Source: Monomorium pharaonis | Taxonomy: Eukaryota; Arthropoda; Insecta; Hymenoptera; Formicidae | Reading direction: 5' to 3' | Assembly: GCF_013373865.1 (NCBI RefSeq) | Contig: NC_050474.1 | Span: forward strand, 4,687,561 to 4,751,560 | Length of the DNA stretch: 64,000 nucleotides | Shown here: positions 1-12,600 of the stretch, piece by piece | Layout of the letters: every line of letters begins with the position of its first letter | Numbering within the stretch: position 1 is the first letter of the stretch | Made by a program: the position numbers and the translations under genes | Notes under the pieces: generated by a model | Seen by the model: the letters and a program-made list of their open reading frames with translations, nothing else | Told to the model about the DNA's origin: nothing | The model's database searches: none

Positions 1-191
1 ACCAATATCAGTAGATTTTGTTTAAACATCAAATGATGCAAAAATAATTCTTATGTGATCATATTCTGTTGTCAATCTAGAAAAATTTATCGTGGAACAT
101 CACAAATTTTTGCATTCTATTTTATGGATAATTAAAAGATTATTCCAAAAAATAACATCGCGTTATGAACACGATTTGATTTTTAATTTAC

Positions 192-2555
192 TTGAATCAC
201 GCTGAAGTTTATTTACCGTTCTCTATCTGTCGATGTAATCACAAAATATATGATAATTATGTAGACTTGGATTGGGCCATTGGAATAAATCGGAGATGTC
301 TGAAAATTGTCGGTCTTTGGCCGGATGACAAGTTAAGTCGTCGACAAAAATTTATAACGAATTTACGCGCCACCGCTTTCTTTGCTACAATGCTTTGCGT
401 ATCGGTCATACCTGGTATAATGGCATTTGTGAGAGTCTGGGGCTATATGATGGCGATGACGGACAATATGCATATTAATTTGCCTTTCTCAGTAAACATG
501 CTAAAATTTATTATTATGTGGTTTCACAGAGAAGGTAAATTTCTCTTTTTAGACAAATATTATCATTTGTAACATTTTATCCGTTTCTCGAAAAGCGTCA
601 ATTTATTTCTACGTTTACCTCATACTTTTACATTCTTCTCTGAAGAACTGGAACCGCTTTCAAGAATGGTCATAGAAGATTGGCTCAGAGAAAAAACAGA
701 GGAAGAACGAAATATTATGATAAAGCACGCAAGAATTACCAGAATAATAATCATGTTCGGATGTACCATGATGATCATTGCGTGCTTCCTCCTCATTATT
801 CTTCCCATGTTCGGCTACACCATGAGATATTTGACGAATTTGACAGATCCGGGAAGGCCGTTTCTGGTGCAAACGTATTATTTGTGTGACATAACGGAGA
901 CCCCGTACTACGAAATCGTGTTGGTCGCCCAAGCCACGTCGATTATAGTGGGCGCGATTTCTTACACGGGTATCGATACTTTCCTGAGCTTGGTTGTATT
1001 TCACATATGTGCTCAATTGGAAATTCTAGAAGGGCGATTTCTTAATTTGGACAAATACAAGGACTTCAAGACCGGATTAACTATTAACATCAAAGATCAC
1101 CTACGTCTCATTAGGTTGTATTAAAATTAATTTACGATTTATGTCTTTTTTACAGCTGTATTATTTTTTTTAATAATGAAAATAAGGAACGAAGAAGGTA
1201 TGGCAATTTGACTGAATTTGAATTATTGCTTAAACATATCGCGCATTTTTTCATTTTAAACACATTTGTCTAAAACGTTTTAATTTTAATTACGTATATG
1301 TTACATTAATATTCATAACGCGATAATAATTTTATTTAGACCTTCAATATGCGATATCTTATATCGTAGGTCTGTTGATGTCGTCGACAACACATTCAAC
1401 TTGATGCTTTTGACATTATTAATATCTTTCGGAATGTTATTTTGCATACAAGGATTTCTAATAGTTTCCGTAAGTTAGCGGCAAGAAAAATTATTCCCTT
1501 TTTTGAAGTAATATTATAAAATACTTATTTATTGCTACCATTTTTTATTTTGACGGAAGCAAAGAATTAATTATATAATGAAAAGACTTTAATCTTGATA
1601 TTCTTCTTAATTTTCCGTGTAAATTATACGCATACACACTCCCTAAAAAGAAAAAGAAACTAAAATATCAAAATAAGTTTTTTAAAGCAAAATATCGATA
1701 GAAAATATATGTCTAGATCATTGACGGAACCACTGACGTTTCCTTTTGGCGAATATGTTGGCTTGTTTCGATTCTTATTAATACAGGCAGTCACATGTGC
1801 CTGTACTGCGTGGTCGGAGAAATTCTTATAGCCAAAGTAAGTTTTTATCATTATAAATGGTTAATATAATAAATAGTATTACGATATAACTTCTTTTATC
1901 TGATTGCTACATATCACATCGCCATAGGAAAATTTATAAATATATACTATATAGTATTGATATATAGATTTTGTAAACACTTATAGGGTGAAGGAATATA
2001 TAAAGCGGTTTATAACTACACGTGGTATTTGAGGCCACCGACAGAAGTTAGAAACCTGCTGCTGATAATAGTTCGCGCCGAAAAGCCTCTATACATTACC
2101 GCGGGCCGGATGTTTCCCATGACACTATCCATGTTTTGCAATGTAAGATGTCCATGATACACTATATGTCCATAATCCATTTACATTTCTTAGTAACATA
2201 AAATTATTAATTATTAATTTTTTGTCGTGTGATACATAATATTTCGAGAAAGAAGATTAAAGATTAGTTACCCATTATAATCATATAAAATTTTGCCGTA
2301 AGCAGTATTAATTGAATTAATTATTGATTATAAGTTAATCAAAGTTTGATCTAAATTACGCTTACAAAATCGGACTTCTTATTTCATCTCTATATTTATT
2401 TATTATTGCGCATCCATACTATCTTCCTATACATATACCGCTTTACGAAGCTTATGACAATTTGATAACTTTTTTATATGTATAGCACTTATTTTTCTTT
2501 TTAGTTAATAAAGACGTCAGCCGGTTATGTATCTGTATTGCTTGCTAATCAGTAA
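192..2555 (+). CDS. insect odorant receptor (7tm_6 family)
   Basis: Predicted exons: about 192-534, 646-1114, 1370-1469, 1717-1836, 1987-2142 and 2505-2555 (stop 2553-2555). All junctions have AG/GT sites and compatible phases (1, 2, 0, 0, 0), giving about 400 residues, the usual length of an insect odorant receptor. The first exon carries LKIVGLWPDD, a typical N-terminal motif of hymenopteran receptors; later exons give hydrophobic segments, a YCVVGEILIAK-like segment, the AGRMFPMTLSMF segment and a short terminal exon with TSAGYVSVLLANQ, matching the family's conserved C-terminus. Members are seven-pass membrane proteins that pair with Orco to form odour-gated cation channels in olfactory neurons. 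The first exon is open from 180 but has no early ATG, so the start codon is probably in an upstream exon that I cannot place, possibly outside the window. Ligand and orthologue are unknown. Recognition is by motif and exon pattern only. Confidence 0.9.
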
Positions 2556-3320
2556 TTCTTCAATAATCAGACGCAAACATAAAACGGACGAATATACGGA
2601 AGAAACTATTTGAGTGATGTGAATAATGTGCAATCGTGTTCTTCATTCATCTTACATTTGTCTATGCTTTCAAGTGTGATTATTATTTTAAAAGGAAAAA
2701 AAATATATATATACATAAATACATATATATATTTCTCAATAATAAAAAAATTTTTAATTATAAAGTTACTATTAAAAATTATGATAAGGTTATTAATAAT
2801 TGTGATAAATTATATAAAATAATAACAGAGTTAATTATATAAAATATGTCTATAGAGAAACATTATATATACTACGCATAACCTAAGAATGTTGTATAAT
2901 TTATTAGTACATAATTAATTTATAAAATGTAAGAAATATATATATTATAAATTTTAAATTAGTTTCATACTTATTATAAAATTTAAGTATAATGATAATT
3001 TTATTCTTTTGTATTTTATTTCAACAAAATGAAATTTTAGTTAACAGAAATTCTATTGTCTATATCTATTAAATTCACAGGAAAAATACATGGAACTAAA
3101 TTAATCTATATTGCATAATACTGCGCTTAGATATACTTGAGATAAGAAAAACATTGGAAAACTACCAGAAGTTCATGGAACAATTCTTATTGTGCATTTT
3201 CATGCTCGACGTTAGTAATAAGATCTATAATGAATATAATAATCTAAAAATATTGCTTATTTACATAACATAAAGGTATATATGAGAAACCGGCCGACAA
3301 AAATATTGAAAGATATCACA
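2556..3320. other. AT-rich intergenic DNA
   Basis: This interval is very AT-rich, with runs of A and TA repeats (about 2698-2760). A possible polyadenylation signal AATAAA for the odorant receptor is at 2741-2746. I see no coding exon or RNA gene in it. Confidence 0.6.
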
Positions 3321-4945
3321 ATGTCTCTTATTACAACGTTCTTTGTATCTGTGTTCCTAAGTAATGAAGTTATATATGTATAAATAGTTTTAACTGTAAT
3401 AATAAAATAAACGTTCAGTTTCGTAACAGGAGATAAATAAGACATACATTTCTATTATTTTTAGTTTATTTTTTAGATATACCATTTAATACGGCTGACT
3501 TACTGGGTAACCGGCTATCGATTCAAAATTTTCAAGATCGCCATCCCGAAGAAGGTGTCCTCGAAATTTTTATGAATCCGACATCAATCATTTCAAATGA
3601 TCGTGCGTCAATCGACAATATACTGGAGTTAGACCTTAAAGCGGATGATATTAATTATGAGCTTTATACCAAGGACAATAAAGAGCAACTTTATCCTTTG
3701 CGAGTAGGTGATGTTACTCAACTAAAGGATTCGCCATTTAATAATGCATGGCCCACGAAGATCATTATTCACGGATGGACAGAAAACGGAAATGCTTTTT
3801 GGCTACACGATATCCGGCGAAACTATCTTAGCATTGGTGATTATAATGTGATTTATGTAGATTGGTTTACCGGATCAACCAAAGAATATCTAACGTCCGT
3901 CAAACTCATTCGTCAGGTGAGCGAAACAATTGGCATATTCTAAAATTTTAAAATAATTAAATAAGTAAAAAGAATTTAAGAGCAAAGAATTAATTATCAT
4001 GTGGAAATCCTGTTCAAGTACAATTATGTGACAATATACAGAATAAGGAAAATTTATTTTATTATAAAGAATAATGAGTTATAACGGAAGAGAGCTTTTA
4101 CTTTGCACGAAATGCAAATGATATGCAAACTGTCGAGCAATAAAAGTGAAGATAAAATTTATTTCACAAAGTTTCGAATATGCCATATGTTTTAATGCAC
4201 AATTATTGTAACAAGATAAAAATTCTTTTACAAAAATATAACGTAAAATTAAAATTTGTGTTTTGTAGGTGGGAGAATATGTGGCTGCGTTTATCGAATT
4301 TCTCAAATCGGAAACTCAAATCTCCTTCGACGATATTCATATTTTGGGGCATAGTTTAGGTGCTCATGTAGCCGGATATATCGGTAATTACACATCGAAG
4401 AAACTCGGACGAATCACCGGTCTCGATCCAGCTGGACCCGCGTTCGAGACGCCGTATCTTAAAGATACGGAGGAGCGACTGGATGCCGCAGACGCCAATT
4501 TTGTGGATGTTATTCATACTTGCGCCGGCAGTTTAGGCTTCCTCCGACCCATCGGCCATGCAGATTTTTATCCAAACGGAGGAACGTTTAGGCAACCTGG
4601 TTGCCCTGTATTTTCATCCCGTATGACGCCACAGCATTGTATTTTACAGTATTATGCGCAAGAAGATATTGAATATAGTTTATATTTTTAGAAACATGCA
4701 GCCACGGTAGATCGCATCAGTTTTTCGCAGAGTCCATCGTGCATCCTGATGGCTTCGTCGCCGTACAATGCTCCAACTGGATGGATTTCCAACTCGGTAA
4801 ATGCAGTGATTCTAGTAATTCTAGCACCGCCCTTATGGGTGAATTTATCAACACTGATGTTCAAGGTATTTTTTATCTACAAACCAACGCACAACCACCA
4901 TTCGGAAAGGGCAAAATGAATAATGGTGGAAACGGAAAGCTTTAA
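3321..4945 (+). CDS. secreted lipase, phospholipase A1 / pancreatic-lipase family
   Basis: Four exons, 3321-3360, 3477-3916, 4269-4620 and 4692-4945, join in frame (phases 1, 0, 1) to 361 residues. Exon 1 is a 13-residue hydrophobic start (MSLITTFFVSVFL), consistent with a signal peptide. Family landmarks are present: HGWTE near residue 112 (oxyanion region), GHSLG with the nucleophile Ser near 189, GLDPAGP with the catalytic Asp near 213, HADFYPNGG, and CSHGRS with the catalytic His near 282. The triad and its spacing look complete, so the enzyme should be active on phospholipids or acylglycerols outside the cell. The family includes hymenopteran venom phospholipase A1 allergens but also many non-venom gut and hemolymph lipases; sequence alone does not decide which this is. 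The gene faces nompC tail to tail. A translation running past the exon-3 donor at 4621 does not match the family, while splicing to 4692 restores CSHGRS. Confidence 0.93.
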
Positions 4946-5026
4946 TGTCTACACTTATGACACATATGTATTTTTCATTACAATTAACGATACCACAAGA
5001 AAACGTATAAACGTAGAAAGTATCCT

Positions 5027-5201
5027 AAGCTTTCGGCACACAATACAATTTTTCATGCTAGATCGCATACGGGGCATCTTAATACGCGTCCTGATTGGCT
5101 CGGATGATTATGTCACCAATCGTAAGCCAATGAGGATAATACGTAGTAAGACGCCTCGTATGCAATCTAGCATGAAAAATCGTATCGTGTGCCGAAGGCT
5201 T
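5027..5201. repeat. 175-bp near-perfect hairpin (foldback element)
   Basis: The left arm, 5027-5100, is repeated in reverse complement at 5125-5201, with about 24 bp between them. The arms differ at scattered positions only. Ends read AAGC/TTCGGCACAC and GTGTGCCGAAGGCTT. It lies between the stop codon of the lipase (4945) and the convergent 3' end of nompC (5334). The next AATAAA after the lipase stop is beyond the hairpin, so it may be part of the lipase 3' UTR. I see no clear target-site duplication. Confidence 0.85.
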
Positions 5202-5262
5202 TATTTATATATCTCTATCACAAATACATTACAATATATATAAAAACAGACCGATATAAAAT

Positions 5263-5268
5263 AATAAA
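5263..5268 (+). terminator. candidate poly(A) signal of the lipase gene
   Basis: This is the first AATAAA I see on the + strand after the lipase stop, about 320 nt downstream. If it is used, the hairpin at 5027-5201 is transcribed in the 3' UTR. This is inference from position only. Confidence 0.35.
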
Positions 5269-5333
5269 AAAGTTATGCATAATGGAAAATTTAGTGCAAT
5301 AATGGAGTATGCTGCGGGCGTCATTTTTATTGT

Positions 5334-6629
5334 TTAAGCCATTTCAGCAAGCGTCATCACTCCACTAGACGGTTTTTCGATTTCATCTCCAAATCGCATG
5401 CGATATTTTCGACGGACTATATCCCAGTCGACAACATTTTGTATCTTCGGAATATTATGTACGGATATTTGACTGGTGGTTGGACTTGCTTGAAGCAACG
5501 AGAAATTAATTCGTTCCCTCGCTGCTCGCGGTAGTGGAAGCATTTTAGTATTCTAAAATGAAAGAAAAGAGGATAGGTTACAAGAAATTTATTTATTAAA
5601 AAAAAAACTATTAAAAATCATTATCTGTTTTCTTATTAGATCTTCTAAATCTATGAAATATTTATAAATTTTGCTGGTAAACTACAAATATATTTTTACA
5701 CATAATGAGTTTAATAAAATAATATATACGTACAGTAGAATATTTTGGAAGAACGCTTTCCATATTGGGTTCCATATATCCATGCGACCTGCCCATTTTT
5801 TGCCTTGCAAGTCGTTCCTTTATACAGGCATTCTTAATATATTCTACCCATGTGGTAATGAGATTTAACGGCGCTGGCGCTGTTGTTGTTCTTTAAGAAT
5901 AAGGATTAAAAAATTAGCAAATTTAAATTTATGAATTTATATAAAAGTACACAAGAAAATTGCATTTCAAGTTTTGTATGAAAGTCTAACAAAATAATTC
6001 TTTCATTGTATTTAGATTTAAAGACTTTTCGTGTATTTAATTGTCGATATATCATTAAGCGGTAAAAAAATATAAATTGGTATTTAGCTTTCAACAAAAT
6101 AATTTAATTAAAGCAAAGTCGCAAAATTTATTCGTATTACATAAACGCAAAATTTATTCGTATTACATAAACGTAAAAATCAAGGATTAAGTACTTTCAC
6201 AAAATACTCTTTAGTGCAATTGTGTTTACTTACTTTTGCATCTTACGAACTAGTTTACTGCGACCATATTTCCATTCGATATCACTTTGTGACTGAATGT
6301 TGTGATACGTGTCGCTCATCATGGCAATTAATAAATTAATCAATACTATAACAGTGACGAGCATGTATAATGCGAATGATATCTATTGAAGAAGAATACT
6401 TATTTGTTAAATTTGATTAAACGACCGTATAAGTAACCGTATATACGAATAGTATATAATAATAGTACTAATAATAATAGAAACATATTATTTCTCGAAA
6501 ACGTTACCTTGAACAAAACAACCGTCCACAATGGCTGCTTGCTTTTGGATAACGTAAAGGCGTGAATTTCTTTTTGACCAAAAATAGCAAAGAAAAGATT
6601 CTCCGTAATTTCGACTGGATCAACTACCA
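5334..6629 (-). CDS. nompC: nompC terminal cassette c, diverged, four exons
   Basis: Exons 6629-6508, 6382-6234, 5890-5734 and 5552-5334 (stop 5336-5334) join in phases 1 (entry), 0, 2, 0. The pore exon of cassettes a and b is split here by an intron just after VVLFK, and the tail exon is split as well. Pore (LFFAIFGQKEIHAF), S6 (LVTVIVLINLLIAMMSDTY), TRP box (IEWKYGRSKLVRKMQK), TTTAPAPLNLITTW and NVVDWDIVRRKY are all kept, but the turret and most of the tail are different, and the conserved HLSPLGSQ segment is not recognisable. The full protein would be about 1,687 residues. Splice sites are canonical and there is no stop, so it does not look like a decayed copy. AATAAA on the - strand (5331-5326) sits three bases after the stop. 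Confidence 0.8.
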
Positions 6630-9600
6630 CTGTGAAAACAGAATAAAAGAACAGTAAGTTAAAAGAATCTTATTAATACATTAATCTCAATTATCATGTC
6701 CATCTATAATTTATTAAAATCATAGTGTTTGAATTAGTTCCTACGCTAACATACAGCGGTGTAGAATACATTGAGGCAGAGTGTAACTAGTTTCATAACC
6801 AGTAGTCATTACTTTTGACACTGCAATTTGCATAATTGCAAATTTCGAACTACACCACTGCTGATATAAAATGGATTGGTGTTATCGCTATTCATTGTCA
6901 TTCTGCTTACAAGCAAAAAAAAGGTTGTATAATATTTACAATTCTGGAACCGTTAAACTGTAGAAGTTCATGCTGAGAATGGTCAACTATCCTAATCTTC
7001 GTTCAGTAAAAATTGGCAATCATTCAGAAGAAAAGTCAGCGAGTTTTGTAAAACCTAAAACATGCGATGGGATAAACAACGCGTATCAAGAAATATCGAT
7101 GAATATTGAGTAATAAACTGCAAAAAGATGTCCATATTAATATCGGTGAAAGATCGGTGAAAAAGAATTATCTAAACGCATTCGCAAATGCAAGATGGAT
7201 GCGATGAATGCGGCTTGCAACGTGAAAATTGTATTTAAATTCGCTTTATGTGTACCCTGTAAAAAAATAGAGAAATTAAAAGGAATGAGTAGAAATTTAT
7301 TCTTGTAAAGTTATAAATTTTTTATCTCCAAAATTAGAAATGGATTTTAGAATCATTTTGAATTTCTTTCTTCTGCCTCTGTTGTTATATCTTATTATTA
7401 TAGTATAATAATAAAAAATTAAAAAAAAAATTTAATTCAAGAAATTAGTTTGTGTAATATAATATAAGATTATTTAATTTAAACCCTGCCACATACAATA
7501 CTAATATATCATGATTACAAAGAAAAAATGAATTTAAAATTTCTAAATTAAACCTCAATTTTAAAGATCAAGCGTTCATCATAGAGAGAGAAATTCCTTA
7601 TGTTAAATTCACTTTAATTTAACTATTTCTTTTTACAGGTGTACATTAATGATGCGTGCCAGCCGAACTTTACAACATGCGGATGATCGAGGGGTGAATC
7701 CTGTTGACGCGTTTAATTCTCATTAACGTATCAAAACGAATGTTACATGCTACACATCACGTTTGTGTGTATATGTGTAGGATGATGTGACTTTCGAAGA
7801 GGCAGTTCTATTATAATATTACGGCCCTACGTAAATACATATCCTACAAATATGTGTATTGAGCGCACCGCTATATTACACGAAAATATCGTGACAGCAA
7901 CATGATGCAGGCATAATGATCGGTGCGTGCATCGTTGCAACAGAGCTATTACGCAATTGCGCTCTATAAGTATGTATAATATATATGTCGTACATATATG
8001 ATCAATAAAAACATTCCAGGTGGAAAAAGATTTTTATAATTAAATAATGTTGATGACTAACCGTCAAACGTGACTTGGAACGATCCCTATGCACACGGGT
8101 ATTCCCCATGGTAGCCTCTAAAACGTGTTATAGGTAATCGATTAGACTATGGATCACAAGGAGTACAGGTTTGCTAGCTAACAATAACTGTACAAGCGAC
8201 GCAACGTCGCAATCGATCTTAGACGTTTATTTTGAAAATACTGATAAGGTCCTCCGTATACGCCCCACGGCGATATGTACAAATAAACGCAATGCGATTA
8301 AATGCATTAATAAACGGCGAGTCTGCAAAAGTAGGAAGAGCTTTGATCCCTTTTTCTCTCTTTTTCATGAGAGTTATGTAATAATATATTTTCGATGTTT
8401 ATCTTCCACATTTCTCTTGTCATTCATGCTCCAAGTCCAAGTCCCGATTTCGGGTCAGCATTTGATGAGCCTTCTAAAATCGCCAACGGATTCTCGATCG
8501 ATTCCTTGTTCTCTTCAACCGGCTTTTCCTCGATCTTTTCACCGTAAAGGTCTCTATACTTGCGCCTGACGACCTCCCAGTCAACAACATTGTCGATCTT
8601 GACGGAGTGTCTGAAGGACAACTGACTCCCGAGAGGACTCAGGTGAACCACCGATAAGGCGACGCTATCTTTGTGTCCGACCTGTGTGTTCTTCTTTATC
8701 TTGGACAGCCACTTGGCTCCCATCCTGGTGCGAGGGGACAGACGGCTGCCGCCCATCAGGTTCATCAGAGAGGGCCGTTGCTTTTTAGTCATACGTTTCT
8801 TGCAAAGTTTGACGAAATACGTAATCCACGTGGTTAGGAGATTCAACGGAGATGGTGCCGTTGTGGTCCTATCGCGCATTGTAAAATTTGATTAATACAT
8901 ACGATATGGTAAAAATGGTACTTATATATAGTGCGACAATAACATGTAACAACCTACCGTGCTTTCCCTTCTTTTTCAGTGAGTCTTATTACCTGTGCAT
9001 GTTTCGAATAAGTTTGCTCAATCCGTATTTCCACTCGATGTCCGACTGCGCCTGTATCCGCTGATAGGTATCGCTCATCATGGCGATCAGGAGATTAATA
9101 AGCACAACCACCGACACCAACATGTAAATGCCGAAGGTGAGCTTAAAGAGGACGGTCGTCCAACTGGGCTGATACGCTTCTACCTTGAACTGTTCATGCG
9201 TCGTCTGACCGAAGATGGCGAAGAACAACAATTCGACCGCGAGTATAGGGTCCATCCTGACTGTAAATACGCGTTAAACAACGTGTCTCGTAAAGTTTCT
9301 CTCGTGTATATGCACACGAACGTATATATGCAAAATTTCTCTGCCACTGCCCAGGCACATGCTAACGTTGCCACTACCAAACGTCGCAAAAAGAATTGAT
9401 TTCAAGCCATACAGGATATAAATATGCTGCGACTCGTATCTCAACTTCTCTCTGTTGCTTGTCGTCAGAAAAAGTTCAAGCGCCTAAGAAAAAACGCGCT
9501 TTTATTTAACGGGACGGTTTCTAATTTTAAGCGCATAAAACATAAAAAAAATTAGGAGACTTGAGATGTATGTTACGTGCAATTTTCCTGAATATTACAA

Positions 9601-12600
9601 ATATTTAAGGGACATTTAACAGAAACCTTTGGATATATTCAGATAGGCCTTTAAACATTTGTGATGTCAGGAATATTTTATTATAATGATAATTTGTGTA
9701 AACATTAGTTAAAGAGATTTAGCATTTATGGAGTTCTTTCTATTTCTTTTTACAAAAACATCTATGCAAATTTATTTAGGTTATTTAACTTTAATTAATG
9801 TTTACAGGTTCTCTCTAATAGTCAAAATTTCGTCACAACGAGTCGATCGAGGAAAAAACTGCGTTCTGTGGATGATAACGCGCTATGGTGTCGCGGATGA
9901 ATGATCCAACATTCAATGAAACATCGAGAGCGAGCGAATGTGATGGGGGATTCGGCATTCGCAGGCGTCATTCGGTCGTGCGATGTGACGGAGAAGGGTA
10001 TGATGTGTGTTCGGCGAAATTGACCCATTCTCATATATCTCACAAACAACATCGATCATATGCGTTCCTACGAGATTCACGTATCACACGTCATGAGACT
10101 TTACTTACTCAGATGCTTAAATGCTCGGCCGGTTGCCGGGTGCGTCGAGGATCACGCGAGGATCCTCTGTGGTGGTCTCGCTCGATCGTCTGAAGTTCTG
10201 TGTATTTTAAATACTGTTTATAGAGGGTGTGAATCTTTAGCGCAATTAATCTGTCTAGTAAATAATAGTTAGCACGATCGTGCGGCGGCCAATGGTATTT
10301 TAGTCGCTCGTTTGCTCGCGCTGCTTTTTGCATTCGGCAATTTGACCGAAGAATAGCAAAGGGCGACGACTATCTCTTCTACGTGGGCGGATTCGAGTTT
10401 GCCGCCGGTATCGTCGAGGCGTTGGATGCCGTAGGCCCGTTCTCATCCTCATTTTCGTCCGCGTCACCCTTCTCATCCTTCTCCGCATCGTCCTTCTCGG
10501 GCTCGTTTCCGGTTAGGGCGAGATACTTCTTCCTGATCGAGTCCCAGTCCACTACGTTCTCTATTCTGGTCGCGTTGTTGAAGGACAGCTGGCTGCCCAA
10601 CGGGCTGAGGTGCACTACGGAGAGGGTCATGCTATCCTTTGGACGGACCTGACCCTTCTTAACCTTGGCCAGCCATTTTGCGCCCATTTTGGACCTGGGC
10701 GACAATCGGCTGGTGCGCTGCAGCCCCATCATGTGCACCAACGAGGGCCGCTTGCGTTTAGCGGTGCGCTGCTTGCACAGCTTGATGAAGTACACGGTCC
10801 AGGTGGTGAGCAAGTTTAGCGGGGATGGAGCTGTGGTAGTTCTGTAACACGCAATCGCGTTTCCAACACGGAATGCTCCATTAACCCCGAATGCTTAACT
10901 GCGAGTTAATTTAAAGGACCGATCGAGATCGCGGCATACGGAGGCTGTAAGTAAAAGCGAAGCGGCAACGATCCGTCTTCTCCGCACGTGAATCGCGGCG
11001 CGTTGGAATGCGAGAAGATTTCAAAGTAACGTCAAGTCCATTTTTAACATCAGTTTTCGGTCGAACGTGGGAAAAGGTAATCGGACATGCTATTTTGGAT
11101 AGAACCGATCGTGTCGATTGTCATAGCAAACGCTATATTATCGCACGTATACTCGAAGTCGTAAAGGGTTGCAGGCTTACCTGTGCATGTTTCGGATCAG
11201 TTTACTCAATCCGTATTTCCACTCAATGTCCGACTGCGCCTGTATCCGTTGATAAGTGTCACTCATCATGGCGATCAGCAGATTAATCAACACCACTACC
11301 GAGACCAACATGTACACGCCGAAGGTCAATTTGAAGAGGACCGAGGTCCAGTGCGGCTGATTGGTCTCGACTTTCAGCTCGCCGTGGGTCGTTTGGCCGA
11401 AGACGGCGAAGAACAGATACTCGAAGGCGAGTAACGGATTCATCTTTACTGGAATTACGAGGCACACACAACACACACACAAGACGTTTCTTGGTAGCTC
11501 TAAAGGCTCTTTCGTTCTCTTTTTTTTTTCTTTTAGCTCATTGCTTCGTGCCATTACAGACTGGCTACTACTGGTGAGTACTCGCTATTTAGTATACGAA
11601 TGCGCGTGTAAGTATTCCATAACGATCGAGCGAGCGAGCGAGCGAGCGAGCGAACGAGCGAACGAGCGAACGAACAAACGGAACGAACATGCTCATGCAT
11701 ATATCTTTTATATAGACTCTGGCCATGCTCTGCAGGCTGCGGCTGCTTACTAATGCCGGATGCATGCCATGAACCTCTCATTGCAGGCTGCGACTATCGT
11801 CGAGTACGTACTGTCACTCGTCTTTCAGCCTTGTCGCTCTAAATGCGTCTTACATTCACATCCAAGTCAATGATGTAATCGCGCTTCCCTTTTTTTCCTT
11901 TTTCTTTCTCTCCTTATTTTTTTTTTCTCCTCGCCGTGCTAAAAGATACTCGGTGACGATCAAGTTCTATCGTCGGATTGTTCTGCGCGTTCTAGGACAC
12001 ACGACAAGTTCAGCGCGACGCATCCCGCTAACCGGTGGATGCACCCGGAGCGGTTTCGGTGCGCCTTTTCTCGAGGCAGCTAGTGATCGAACAATGGGGG
12101 CATTCGTCGTGCGTTCCATGCTGAATGAGAGAGAAAAAGAGAAAGAGAGGAGGGCGCGAGGGTGAAGATTTTGCAAACGTATCGCGCGACACGTTTGCAG
12201 TGGATAAAAAAAGGATGCGGCATGCAACTCGGAGATGAACGCCCTCCTCCTTGCTTGCCTGGCTTGCACGACTTCGAAGGCGGCCGCGTCACATCGCGCA
12301 AAATGTTGTTTGCATGCAAGAAGACAGGATGGAAGAGAAAGGGCGAAAGGGTCCCTTTTTGGCCGACGTCGTCCTGCGGTCCGTTAAAAAAAAAAAAAAA
12401 AAAAAAAGAGAGAAAAAAGTGGAGAAACCCGGAGGGAGCGGTTTTCTGTGAGGAACAATTCGCAAAAGTCAATCGAGTCACACATAAAAACGATCGTGCG
12501 ATTGATGCACATCGTGAATTGCATACAATATCGGCGTCCATTAGCATAAACACGGTTTTAGCAACGCACAATTATTACAGATACAGATGATATAGAAGTA

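Noticed and set aside
4621..4691. Read-through of lipase exon 3 into MTPQHCILQYY
   Set aside because: Splicing at 4620 to 4692 restores the conserved CSHGRS segment with the catalytic His; the read-through peptide matches nothing.
12162..12590. 142-codon frame in nompC intron 11
   Set aside because: Crosses a run of A and purine repeats; no domain, no splice support.
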